From assembly GCA_949987705.1 (NCBI GenBank), contig OX465281.1, positions 241,201,143-241,265,142 on the forward strand: 64,000 nt of DNA. Direction: 5' to 3'. This DNA comes from Thereva unica. Lineage: Eukaryota > Arthropoda > Insecta > Diptera > Therevidae. Positions 12,190-23,040 of this stretch are shown here, piece by piece. Position 1 is the stretch's first letter, and each line of letters starts with the position of its first letter. Made by a program: the position numbers and the translations under genes. The notes beneath the pieces are model-generated. The model ran no database searches and was not told the DNA's origin. It saw nothing but the letters and a program-made list of their open reading frames with translations.

Positions 12190-13665
12190 CTGGGACTTTT
12201 ATGGACCAACAATTTAAAAATTCAGACGAAGAAGGAGGTTGTGGGTCTGGTGTAATAAGCATCTCCTCAGAGCTGGAAAGGGATCTCCTTGGAGAGGTAC
12301 CTCCAGCACAGAAACCTCGGCTTCCAATCAACAACAGTGCCCCAGGCAGCTGGTGGCAATGTTGTGGAAGAGCTACCTGCCAAGGTTGTCGGAATGGTCG
12401 TGCAACCTAGCAGGGAAAATCTGGTGCTGCCAAGAGGAGGAAGGCCAAGGTCGCACCGGACTTGGGGAGCTCCACAGAGCACACCCGAGTCCCACATTTA
12501 GAGCTACTTTCCCAACAAACGAAAGGCAGGACAGTGGTCAAGACACCGGGGGGCTCCAAGACAGACGCTGTACTGCCAGATTTTTCTGACCCACCAGAAA
12601 GTTGGTAGACCCACTCTTACATCTTCTAGGAGGCTATGTCGCATGCCGGACCCAAGTGACGCCCTGCCAAAACAGCAGCGGTCAGACGATTGTCCGGCTG
12701 GGCAGAGACCCCAGAAAAAAAGGGGGGAGTCACAAGAACCCTCATACCGGAGAAACTGGCTGGGATCACCAATTGACGGAGGAGCAATCCTTCTCTTTTT
12801 GCGATTCCATCCTGACTGAAGTGGACGATAGTCTTGAAGGCGATTATTTTAGGTGTAAGGGTGGCAGGAGGCCTCATTAAGATCACCTGTGCCAACGAAC
12901 CTACCAGCCAATGGCTGAAGAATGCTGTCGCCAGACTGTAGGTTTTGGGAAGAATCCAACCTCAAAGTAATCGAGGAGAAGGACCTTCCCAAATTCAAGC
13001 GCATCGCCTTCTGGGTTCCTAATGATGTTAGAGAACCGGAAGAGGTGCTCCGCAGGCTGAAAATTCAAAACCAGCCAATTGAGGTGACTTCTTGGCAAGT
13101 GATGGGTAGGACGGTAGACCAGAAGGTCAAACTCTTGCCCTTAGCATTGACGAGAGATCGTTTATGCAGCTTAAAAAGCAGGACAGTTCCCTATCCTACG
13201 GCTTCGGCCGAATCAATGTCTAGGAGATTGGCCGATTCACAGCAGCAGGAACAACCCCAGGATGCGGGTGGTACAGTCTAACCAGCAACACAGTAGGGCT
13301 GGCTTGGCAGTCCTGTGCAGGGTGCTGGCTACCCCAGTTGTTGACGTGGCTTTTGTACAGGAGCCATGGGTAAGTAACGGTGCTATACAGGGCTTGCGTG
13401 CAGCCGGCTACAGGATTGCCTTCAGTGAAGTGGTCGGCGACCCTCGGACCTGTGCAGTTTACAATAAAAACTCTAAATGCTTTCCTCTCAGAGATAATTC
13501 GTCGACTATTACTCCAAAGACCCACCACCATCTAACGAACTCAAGGATATCGTCAGTCACTCTAATTGGAGCGGTCTGCAGATAATTGTAGGATGTGATG
13601 CAAACGCCCATCATAATGCGTGAGGCAGTAGTGGAGTTAACAAGAGGGATGTCCATTTTTTCCAT
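12190..13665 (+). mobile_element. I/LOA-group LINE fragment: ORF1 and endonuclease, broken
   Basis: This holds the 5' half of a non-LTR retrotransposon. Residues encoded at about 12940-13210 form the C-terminal ORF1 domain (KVIEEKDLPKFKRIAFWVP, then EPEEVLRRLKIQNQPIEV and TSWQVMGR), which I associate with insect LINE ORF1 proteins of the DUF4780 type. The apurinic-like endonuclease starts at 13262 (VQSNQQHSRAGLAVL, VAFVQEPWVSNG). After a frameshift it continues to a GCDANAHH motif near 13595, where the Trp codon expected a few residues later reads TGA. The same ORF1/EN order is seen in the minus-strand copy at 23041-27090. Several frameshifts show it is inactive. It stops abruptly near 13665. 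Confidence 0.8.
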
Positions 13666-13935
13666 TTGCTATTAAGCTCTTGCAAAGCTTTTTAACCAAC
13701 CCCCTTCAGAAAGTTGTAATTAGTGGTTGTAGTTCTTCCATAGCTCCACTTCGGGCTGGCGTACCCCAAGGTTTCTTATTCTGCATTTTTATTAACGATC
13801 TTCCTTCGGTAGTTACACATTCTAAGATTCATATGTACGTTGGTGATGTGGAATTTTATATCTCAGTACCCAATAATCAAGTTCAAAGATGTGTGGAGGA
13901 GCGTGCTCCTTCTCCTCACTTCCACAATAGTCCAA
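13666..13935 (+). mobile_element. Jockey/CR1-type RT fragment with mutated catalytic box
   Basis: The frame at 13680-13900 gives LQKVVISGCSSSIAPLRAGV, then a PQG motif, FINDLPSVVTHSKIHMY and an FYIS end. These are the RT motifs around the palm of a Jockey/CR1-like LINE. The catalytic box, normally Y-x-D-D, reads Y-V-G-D, so the first catalytic Asp is lost. The family is not the one at 7303 or 56636. It abuts the endonuclease of a different LINE family, so the junction near 13665-13680 is a chimera or an insertion boundary. Confidence 0.75.
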
Positions 13936-15750
13936 GAGAACTCCATTCCAGGTTTCTCGAAACATTCGAGGTGTACCGTCACTGTTCTCGGCTTAGTACC
14001 GGTTAGACGCTGGAGGTACCTACAATTTTTTTCTTTTTCGATCCTCACGTCAAAGTTCCGCCAGCGTAAATGAAAGCGTAGTTTAGGACTTCCTATCATT
14101 GATGTGATGATTGATTGGGAAACTTACATATATTTCAATAAGCTTTTTTACTTCTTCCTTGCTCCATTGCTTTTTTCCTTCCATGTTGCACAAGACCGAA
14201 ATAGTTTTCAATCTGATTGAAAGCCTGCAATACTATTGCGCAAGTCGGAATTCTCTTGCCCACACTGGCAAAAAAATTCTCTCGCAAGAATTTCCTTCCA
14301 TGTTGCGCAAGCAGCTTGCAAGTATGTTTTGTTTACACTGGCAAATTCACTTGCCGAAATCAACTTACTCAAATCAACTTTAATGATTGCGCACGCTTTT
14401 TATAAGGAGTTTAGGCCATATTTGACCTTATCTGAATTGATTTTTGCAGCTAATAATGTAATTATTCCGCGATTCTGCACTTCAAATGGACTACGTTCAT
14501 TCATCGCTTTTGTAGTTCTATTATGGAATTCTCTTCTGGTTGAATTGTAACGTATCAATTCAATGGACATATTTCACTAACGTCTTGTGGAAATTTTAGC
14601 TAAAAGGGCTGGTTAGCACAATCAATAAAGGAAAATTACTTTTTTATTTTATTTGCTTCGTCTCTTTTTTTGAGGATCTACTTTGCAATGACCAGGTATT
14701 CAGAATATCCAAGGAAGCATGCCAGTGCCTGTGTGGAGCCCCTCGAATCAAATATTCAAATTCGACCCCCCTCGAATCGACCCCTCTTTAAATATAACTC
14801 GTTTAACTCAGCGAAGGAATTAAACCTGCCTTGTCTTGTGTTGATCCAGAAAGTGTAAACCTGAGCCTAATTTAAAAAAATCATCGGAAATTTGCTCTTC
14901 CATTGTCTCATTGAGACGTTGCATTACCGGCAAAAATATTCCCACAACACCAGACTAGGGCACACGCCGCTTCCTCGCAATGAATTGAACCTAATTTACT
15001 ATGATTCAACTGTCTGATTGGATTATGCCTAAAAATGTAGAATCTCAAAAATTTATAAAAATTTAAAATTCATAGCGGAAAAATTCTTCTTCATTTTTAC
15101 CTATAATCTCCTCTCAACCGCTTCTTTCTCTCTTATCACTAATTTATGCTCCAAATGAAACAATCACACTCAATTTAACGACCAATAAAAGTGAGGAACC
15201 CAAACCAAACTGAAAACCAAGAAAGAAAAAACCATATCTAATCCAAGTCGTCTAATCGAAGAAATCACTTTCGGCCGCTAATGTCCGGCATTGCGCAACA
15301 TTTCCGACCCAAATCCATTCAAATTCAACTCATATGCATCCAAAATACACGTGAGCGCATAATACCATGTAGGATCTTTCCTCTGTCTAAAAGTGATTGG
15401 CCGGGGACAAGAGACAAAAGTCATCTTTTCCCGATAACCACATAATCCACCGCAGTGCATCTTGGCCTCTTGGTCTTTCACTTGAGGTCGATTGTTAACG
15501 GTCAATGTTCTCTGTGTGGTCAAGCTAGGTCCACCTAGTATGTTATGTCATTGCATTTCACCGCACAGCATCAATGCAGCAGCAACCATATACAATCGTG
15601 CACAGAATGCATCGTCTTTAAATAACAATCGGACCTGGTCAGGTATTAAGTGGAGGATACACGGTCGCGATAATTGGTTAAGAAAATTATCTGCGGATTG
15701 TTTGCTAATTTGGTTTGGTGATAAAATTGGTGAGTTTTTTTTTATATAAA
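13936..15750. other. Unassigned sequence with a small repeat cluster
   Basis: No gene recognised. At 14160-14360 short motifs recur: CCTTCCATGTTGC(A/G)CAAG twice, TTGCGCAAG twice and ACACTGGCAAA twice, suggesting a degraded local duplication. A minus ORF at 15278-15523 has no known motif. The stretch ends at the 3' flank of the cuticle gene. Confidence 0.45.
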
Positions 15751-15755
15751 AAGAG

Positions 15756-15761
15756 TTTATT
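15756..15761 (-). terminator. Polyadenylation signal of the RR-1 cuticle gene
   Basis: AATAAA on the minus strand, about 112 bp after the stop codon at 15873. It is the nearest canonical signal downstream. Confidence 0.5.
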
Positions 15762-15872
15762 AAGGTTTTGTTTTTTGGTGATTTTTTTTTATAATTATAA
15801 TGAATGTAACACTTAAACTAAAAACCTATAATACTAGCGAGGAGTAAAACAATTAGTAGGAAAGATTTGGGT

Positions 15873-16485
15873 TTAACGTTCGCCTCCGTGCTGTTCGATA
15901 TATTGTAATGCTCTTAATATAGCTTCCGGGATGGGTGGAGGTGTAGGAATATGGTCGCCCTGAAATTTGAAACACAAAAAATGAATTATTGTTATGCAAC
16001 TCATAATCACAATTTCCTACCGTTGGCTGGAATCCATTCTCATCAGCTGTATACTGAACTGTTATCTGTTGGCCATCTGGTGCTGTATAGGAGAAGCTAC
16101 CTTGAACTTGTTCAACAGTTTCACCATTGCCCAGATCCTTTGGGAAACCCGATTCCTGTACTTGAATACCATTATCGGTTTCAAATCCAAATGAATAGGT
16201 GCCATCTGGATCGATATGTTGTTCTTGTCTTAGAAGTTGTGCACCAGCTTCGTATGATCCAGAGGCATCACCACCACCACCCGATGGCTTCTGATAGGCA
16301 GATGAGTATCCAGGAGGACTGCCAGCAGCACTGTAGGGCGGAAGGACATCGTTCGGTGGTAGATCATAACATAATCCAATTGTTATTAAAGCCGCGAACA
16401 CAACCTATAATCCGACAATTAATAATTTTCTTTAATCCTTTTTCACACTTAAGCACTTCGCACTATTTACCAATTTGGACGACAT
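15873..16485 (-). CDS. RR-1 cuticle protein (chitin_bind_4), three exons
   Basis: A secreted structural protein expected to bind chitin in the procuticle. I read three exons: 16471-16485 (M-S-S-K-L), 16021-16404, and 15873-15959, joined over GT-AG introns of 66 bp (16405-16470) and 61 bp (15960-16020), both phase 0. The product is 161 aa. Residues 1-17 form a signal peptide, a Pro/Gly/Ser/Tyr linker follows, and the Rebers-Riddiford core spans about residues 73-138 ([12 protein letters not shown], the invariant G-x(7)-DG-x-x-x-x-V-x-Y-x-AD-E-N-GF-x-P pattern). Exon 3 supplies [14 protein letters not shown], typical of the end of RR-1 proteins. Extending exon 2 through the last intron reads into unrelated residues, which is why the splice is preferred. 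It has no close neighbours; the other cuticle gene is 32 kb away. Intact, with no visible damage. The exact CPR orthologue is not assigned. Confidence 0.93.
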
Positions 16486-16510
16486 CTTAATCGTGGTAAT
16501 CCAATGTGAG

Positions 16511-16546
16511 AACTGATATTCGGCATCTGAACTACTTTTATTTATA
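16511..16546 (-). promoter_or_regulatory. Core promoter of the RR-1 cuticle gene
   Basis: TATAAATA (minus strand, first T at 16546) lies 32 bp upstream of a TCAGTT initiator whose A is at 16514. This would give a 29-nt 5' leader before the ATG at 16485. The spacing is canonical for arthropod TATA/Inr promoters. The site was found from spacing; no expression data are available. Confidence 0.75.
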
Positions 16547-16559
16547 TACGTCGAAGTGA

Positions 16560-18370
16560 TTGGACACTGATACGACGGCGACACTAACATTTTCTTAAAT
16601 CCATTCAATCGGTGTTTTCTTTTTTCTCTCAAATAAATTTTTTCCGAATATATTTTTGGTCGTTGGTTGTTTGTTTGTTTGTCGAACAGCCTGCCTTATC
16701 ATATGCAAAGACCACACACTAGTATATAGAAAGCGCAGCGTATCAACTTTTGGGTCTACTTGTCCAAAAGCTCGGGGATTGATCATCAGGTGGCAAAGTA
16801 GTATATTTTAGGTGGCACATGGATCGATGCTTGTCGAGCTTGGGCTACTGCACGGCGGCGGGCTTATGTAAATCTCTCGATATTTACTCAACAGGGACAT
16901 CGCGCAACTCGTAAATGACAAAGGCCCACCACAATACCAATGGCCAGCGATGCTACTTTCCTCGAGAAACACCTGATTCACAACTTCGTTGTCTCTTGTT
17001 TTTGTTTGTTTTTTGCAACAAAAGTTTCCTTTTTAATTGTTATTGTAATTAGTCAAAAACACACAACAGAGTCGACGCACCGGCATCAATCAGCTGTTTG
17101 ATTAATCGCCGCTAGATGTCGCATGGTTGTCGAACTGCGAGTTTCTTTTGTTATCTCTTGTTTTTTTTTTATTGTTGTTGTTGTTCGTATCAAATTAACT
17201 TTTTGGTGTCTTCTTTTGAAACGGATTGATATAACCGAAAAAAACAATATTTGGACCCAATTCCGAAGCTGGTCTGATCACCAAAACTTCTCTTGTTACG
17301 TGGGTCCATTCAGCGCGCACGGCTAATTTGTGTAAATTTAATCCGCGCGGTGGTACCATTATGGGTTTTCTAGCCGTTTAGGTACAAATTTAACTGTGGC
17401 GATTTTGGGTCGACTTTTGTTCAAAAATTGTATCGCCATTGTCTTAAGGAATTTCGTAAAATATCAACATTTTTTCGTCTTCATCATAAAAATAAAAACA
17501 ATATTTTTTAATCTCATCCAAAAATTGTGCAAAAATGCATCTCTCCTACCTTTTGCGATTAAGCCTTAAAACGCGAAAACATTTGGCTTAATTTCGTTTC
17601 GAATGTCTAATTCTGTGTTTCTCCTCCATTCATAAAACATCTTAGAAGGTGATTTCTTGGGTCTTTCCTTTGTTGTTGCAAAATTGCTCCAATCAGACCA
17701 ATTTTACTAGAAATGGGTTGGGACGTTTTTGAATATTTTGAAATATGAGAAAAACCAATTTCGCATGCGCATAAATTTATAATCAAACCAAAAAACTTAC
17801 ATTCTTGAGAGATGAGAGATGCAATGCCGGTTTTTTTTTCATTTTGTTATTTTGTGCTCATATATTCTGGGAAAGTAAAATGCAGTTTTTATTATCATTT
17901 CAGATATTGATGCAATTCTGTACAAGGTTTTTTGGTGGATGATAGATAGGCGAAAGAACGGTACATTTACAATTTGCTGATTAATTGATATTATGCACAT
18001 AAATATGATTTATTGAATAGAACTGTTTGTGATTGGAGGAAGTTTTATGATTGAATTGATTGAAACTAGTTTTGCACTTTTGTATGTGATTGAGAAAATT
18101 AGAGAAGTGTTTATGATAGATGATGACATTTGAAAAGTTTTTGTTGCAAATTGATTTTGTTACGTGATGTAATGGTTGAACGGTGTTAGAGTCAGTCAAT
18201 ACAATGTCAAACAAGATTTATATAAATATTTAGGTAGTTCTTTATTCTTGGTCTTTATTAATTGTTGCACTTCGAATTTTAATAGTTCTTAGGTTTTTTA
18301 TCGGCTTTGGAATTGATATCTCTATTTATTACAGTATTATATTCATCGAATTTGTTAGACTAAGTAGGTG
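16560..18370. other. Unassigned AT-rich sequence upstream of the cuticle gene
   Basis: This is the probable upstream regulatory region of the 15873-16485 gene, but no specific operator can be named. No ORF with recognisable content. T-rich tracts are common from 17100 to 17900. Confidence 0.45.
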
Positions 18371-18374
18371 GGTA

Positions 18375-18700
18375 CAGGAGGTATTCCACGCAAGGACCTT
18401 GAACGGGGACATAATTGGCACTAAAAGGTCACTGTTTTGTAACCGTACTCGTCAAAAACCTTTACGTAAGAGTATGGCAGTGTGCTTGGAATAACTTAAG
18501 ATTCAATCTGCCATATCCAGGTACCAAATAAAATCTTCCATTGTGAGCATCGAAACGTTTCCAAAGCCCTCTCTCTAAGCAAAGATGAAAATGCCACGTG
18601 CTTGATCTTAGCCAGAGCTGGACAACTGCAAAGAAAGTGCTCGGTTGTCTCTTCGGGCTGTTCCTCAACACACATATAGTAGTAGATGTTCTTCTTTGAA
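18375..18700 (-). mobile_element. LINE remnant: C-terminal Cys/His domain of an RNase-H-type LINE
   Basis: Read on the minus strand from about 18665, the frame gives EEQPEETTEHFLC, then a SCPALAKIKH block. This is the Cys/His-rich tail that follows RNase H in I/LOA/R1-group LINEs (compare HLLYHCP at 23157-23558 and HLLCTCP at 42567-43283). The remaining roughly 200 bp look like 3' untranslated sequence. The copy is severely truncated. Confidence 0.6.
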
Positions 18701-18930
18701 CGATCAAAATGATTTTGCCGATGTTATTCTGCAGCATTATCAATAGGTAACGTGCTCTCTGCTGCTGTAGTCAGGTCAAGTTTTTCTATTCTTGGCGCAT
18801 AAACACCTAAACCATGTATGCAATTGAAAAGCTTCGTAATAAACACCAACTTCTTTCTGAACATTCTTCATATGCTTTTAGTAGGCGAATCTTATTTACC
18901 ACCTAGTTGAATCTTCTTGTAACCCACTGC

Positions 18931-19385
18931 CAGGGCCGGCGCTTCGATTTTTTGCGCCCGGTGCACTATGTCATATTGCGCCACATAAGCTGTTCGTTTA
19001 TGAACCCAGTGAAGGACTATTTAAATGGGCACAAACACTCGCTGGATGGGAGAAATAACGCACTGTAATAATGCAAATAATGCACCATCATAATGCGTAT
19101 AACATAAAAAGGATTCCATAGGAAGTTTCACATAGGTCAACATCCATCCAACCAAGCATCCAATCTGAGAAGAGAGTAGAAGAGGACGATGGGGTACACA
19201 TATTTTTAAACCTCAGATGACCAGGTACAAAAAAAGATATTGGGGAAAATTTGTGTAATTTCTTGCACGCGTGAGAATAATTTCCATTTTTTTTTCCAAG
19301 TTTTATATTTTTTTTTAAATTCTTAATTTCTGAAATTGCGCCCGGTGCAAGTGCACCATTCGCACCTATAGAAGCACCGCCTCTT
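18931..19385. mobile_element. Non-autonomous hAT-type element, 8-bp target duplication
   Basis: The element is bounded by direct repeats CCCACTGC at 18923-18930 and 19386-19393. The left end CAGGGCCGGCGCTTC and the inverted right end AAGAGGCGGTGCTTC match at 11 of 15 positions, and both ends carry an inner GCGCCCGGTGCA block. A 455-bp body with no transposase, an 8-bp duplication and a CAG-type terminus fit the hAT superfamily. It lies just upstream of the LINE remnant at 18375-18700. Confidence 0.8.
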
Positions 19386-19393
19386 CCCACTGC

Positions 19394-20635
19394 AGATTGA
19401 TCCTGTACCTCACTATTAAGAAAGAAATCTTCTTTTACCCGATTTCAAGCAGCTTAAAAGTTATTAGGCCGCACCTTATGGGGCCATTTGGATATCAAAA
19501 TTGGGTTTGTTTGTTTTGATAGATACCCTTTGGAGATTGATAGCAGTTTTGCCTAGAGGACCAGCAGATTTTACAGCAGGAGTGTTTTTGACGGTTTGGG
19601 TAGACTCTGATCTGTTGTTTTCTCATTCTTCTCTTATCGGTATCTGGAAATCGAAACCTAGGTTGAACTTGGCATCCAAAATCTTGTGGTCAGGTGACAA
19701 TTTCACACTGTATGGCTATATCGGTACCGTCTCCACCTAACAGCCCTCTTCCATGTGGTCTCAAAAATGCACAGGCTAACTGCTTGCTGATATAAAGATC
19801 AGGTGGCAGGGTATCGAGAATTACTCTTATTGTTTCAGTGAGAGTTGCTCAGAAACATGCCATTTTTTGGACTTGACTTAGTTTGGGTTTGTCAAATTCT
19901 TTAATTTTAACGGGACACCCCCTCCCCCAACAACAGACCCCCCGTATGTTAAAACTGATCAAATCACTGTTATGCGGAGCTAGTGCATTAGGTTGGGCAC
20001 TAGGTTTTGCTTACTAGAATAGAAAGCTATGCTGCCTTTCTTTGGTACACTTTCGATATTGAACCTCCAAAACCCAACTCCTAGAACTGTCTTCGGTAGC
20101 TTAGGGGTTTAGGGAGACGATTCCTAATCCACTCCATGCATTGCATCCAGGACACGCTTTGAATATATGAAAGACGACAGAACGCATCAACAGTAGCATC
20201 AGACCTAAGATTGATAATAATCATTCACCACGTTCTTTACTGCACAGCCAATAAAGTAATTCATCGAAGCAGATCACTTCATTTCTCATGAAATTGTATG
20301 CTCTAATATACGCATATCATAAAAAATTGTCAGGTCTGTTAATCAACTTACTAAAAATTCCAATTAGGTAACTGGGATTTGTGTTTCCGGAGTAACAACG
20401 GCAATTCTGCGGCCATCCGTTACATCACAATTTTACTGGCAGAAATGCTCTTGCTTATTGCTTAAGCTTATTGCTAAAGCTTATGATCAATTGGAGGTTC
20501 ATGCGGTAGCATATTTTTTTAACGTTGGAAGGTGAAGCATCCTGTCGGCTGTGAGGATATCCAACCTTAACTAAAACAAACTTTTGTACTTCCACTCTTT
20601 ACACGGGATGATACTGAAATTTGCATTTAATAAAA
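19394..20635. other. Unassigned sequence
   Basis: No gene recognised. The region 19500-20200 is somewhat GC-richer and may contain decayed LINE sequence, but I could not align any motif with confidence. Confidence 0.4.
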
Positions 20636-20639
20636 ATTA

Positions 20640-21640
20640 CTACCGACCTGAGTTAAAATAAAAAATGGCCTTACAACGGGCGAATAACGGCCTTGATTGA
20701 AACATAGTTTTCGGCCATGTGTCGGCCATCAGAAGGTAGTTTGTCGGACTGTATGGCCGCATACGACGGGGGTACGGTGCCATTAAGGCGGCTTTCACCT
20801 ACCGGTGAAACCTTTCAATCATCACATATGCTTGCGTATGGTACGTAGTTGTCTTTATTCGGTGTGTACCGAGCAGTCTGGTACCATCATTGAATAGCTT
20901 CGATTCGAATTGCGCCTTGATCAGTTGTGATTTGAAAAGGTGCCCAAAAAGTGGAACATAGTCAGTGACAAAGTATTTTGCTACTGTTGAAGATGAAATA
21001 TTCCTCATAGGGTATGCTTCTGGCCATGTAGTAAACCGTTCTAATATTGTAAGGATGTACGAGTACCCTGGCGACGGCGGAATGGTCTCACTTTATCCAT
21101 ATGGATATGATCGAATCGTTTATTCGGAAGCTTGAAAGCTTCATGTGGAAACTTTATATCTCTACACTTTAGATTTCTGGCAACCACGGCAAGAGCGAGA
21201 CCAATTATTGCAATCTTTTTTTATTGACGGCCATAAGTATTTAGTTGAAACAGCTCGTCTCGTAGCGCGAATACCTGTTCTGAACCGAAAGCGAGCTTGC
21301 GTAACGCAGCTGGTAGCTGTGCCGCGGAATACCCGTACTAATTTCACACCAAACCTACTGGTTTTAAAGGATATTGAGCACTAGTTTTAATTTAGAGCCT
21401 TTGCTGGGGTGCTCTTGGAGGTTTTGTAACTCTTTGTCATATTTTTGAGCCTGAGCTAATGTAGGCAAGTCAAAGGTGACGTTGCGAGTGAGTGCAACAA
21501 AAAGTCCGTGACAACGTTTTGTTTACCGGAAACATGGCGGATGTCGGAAGTAAATTGTGAAATCAGGTCCAAATGTCTTGTCTGCCGTAGGGATTGCGTG
21601 GTTTGTGGTCCGTATAGAGAGACTAATATTATTCATTCGG
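20640..21640 (-). mobile_element. Decayed Ty3/gypsy pol (RNase H end and integrase)
   Basis: On the minus strand, motif order is that of a Ty3/gypsy polyprotein. First comes an RNase H tail (YTDHKP near 21620, then SQFTSDIRHVSGKQNVVTD). Next is the integrase zinc-binding end (RRAVSTKYLWPSIKKDCNNW, then a CxxC-like CRGCQKSK). Last is the integrase core with AKYFVTDYV, FESKLFNDGTRLLG and YHTQAYVMIERFHR, in which several conserved residues are altered. Stops and frameshifts separate the pieces. No LTR was found, so it is an old fragment. It differs clearly from the intact errantivirus at 28520-36393. Confidence 0.8.
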
Positions 21641-22829
21641 CGAGTGTTTCGCATATAGTATAGGAAGTACAGTGCTGATTTGGGCAAAATTGTGAAGTGT
21701 TAGTGGAAAATAAACGCTAAATAGGCAGTAATTCGAGTTGTCAATATATGACAGTTATGGACTATCGTGGCGGATGGGAAGGGCAGAAATAGTTCAAGAA
21801 GATGAGCTCGCAGGGTTCGGTGCAATGACGTTGTTGGCAATGACAAAGCTGAAGACCTTTTACACACGGGCTGGCGCGGTTATTCTCATACACTGGTTTC
21901 AAGATGTTGAATGTTTTCTTCGGTTCTTGACCTTCGGTTGGGACCGAGCCGGGGGTTGTTTATGGTTGATTGTGTTGCCTGGAACGTTCTAATTAAATTT
22001 TCATTAAATACGAAACTTTAGCGGCATCTACTGCGATCTCGTGATGCTCACTGAACCATTTCCAATTCGTGACGCATTCGCGCTGAACCATATCCTTCTC
22101 TCACTCCAACGTGCGACTTTTTACAAATATTCGTATTTCAAATCCTAAATGTGCTACTTGCCACCAACGGGGACAACATTTTTAACTGCAGAAAATTCTC
22201 AAAAGTTTCCACCTTATAAAAATTACGTTACCATCAACTCAAACCAAATCACTATTCTTTTTAACATTATATAAATTTTGGAATTAATAATAAAGTAAAA
22301 CAGCGGAAAGTTTTCCTATTTATAACAAATTCCTATTTTCCTCCACAAAACATGCTGTGAGGCGGTACAAAAATTATGCCCAGGTTGGAAAATTATGTAA
22401 AAGCGGCCGACATCATAGGAATACACTATTGAAGAGCAACTGTGAATACTTTTCCACTGCAGGAACCAATTTAGCTGCATTTCTTTGGATAATATCAACG
22501 AACATTGGTTGGTTTGGTTTATTTAAAATTTATCAAAAAATCTAAAAAACAGTATTTTTTATTTAAAATCCAATAAAAAAATCTATTTATCACAAAAAAA
22601 AAACTACTGTTACGAAATATCGTTCACATTTATCATATAACTGGTTAAATATTTCTTTTAATTATATTCGAGCCCAAAATTTATAGTATCACGAAACGAA
22701 AAAAAAAATTCAAATTCAAATTATATATAAACGGAAATTATAAATTATTTTACTACATCAATAAAAAGGTGACGCGTCCCTACACAAATCCATTATGAAT
22801 ATGATAATTTTGGACGGGTGTTTTATTTT
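21641..22829. other. Unassigned AT-rich sequence
   Basis: No gene recognised. From 22540 onward it is very AT-rich with long A and T runs. Confidence 0.45.
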
Positions 22830-23036
22830 CAAAAAAAAATTAATTCAATTCTTCTACTTTTGCAAAATGCTTTTATATTGATTTTTACACGTTAATACTT
22901 TTTTTATGATTAAACTTTTTGATTTTTAATGGTTAATAAAAATTTTATCTACAGGGAAAAATTAATTCAAAATTAATAAAAATAATAATGAAATCATTTG
23001 CAAATATTTTGATTATGTTATCGTTACTAATTTGTT
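22830..23036 (+). repeat. Left copy of a ~200-bp direct repeat flanking a LINE
   Basis: This matches 27093-27262 in the same orientation over most of its length. Shared blocks include GGTTAATAAA/AGTTAATAAA, TTTTATCTACAG, AAAATTAATTCAAAATTAAT and TTTGCAAATATTTT. The right copy lacks about 25 bp near its start. It ends right at the LINE 3' boundary. Confidence 0.8.
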
Positions 23037-23040
23037 TAAT

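Noticed and set aside
13262..13585. Possible host nuclease gene (QEPW motif)
   Set aside because: The motif, order and neighbouring ORF1 domain match a LINE endonuclease, and a stop and a frameshift break it.
15951..16490. 179-codon plus-strand ORF with a poly-His stretch
   Set aside because: It is a shadow of the RR-1 cuticle gene; Gly/Asp codons of the linker read in antisense give His.
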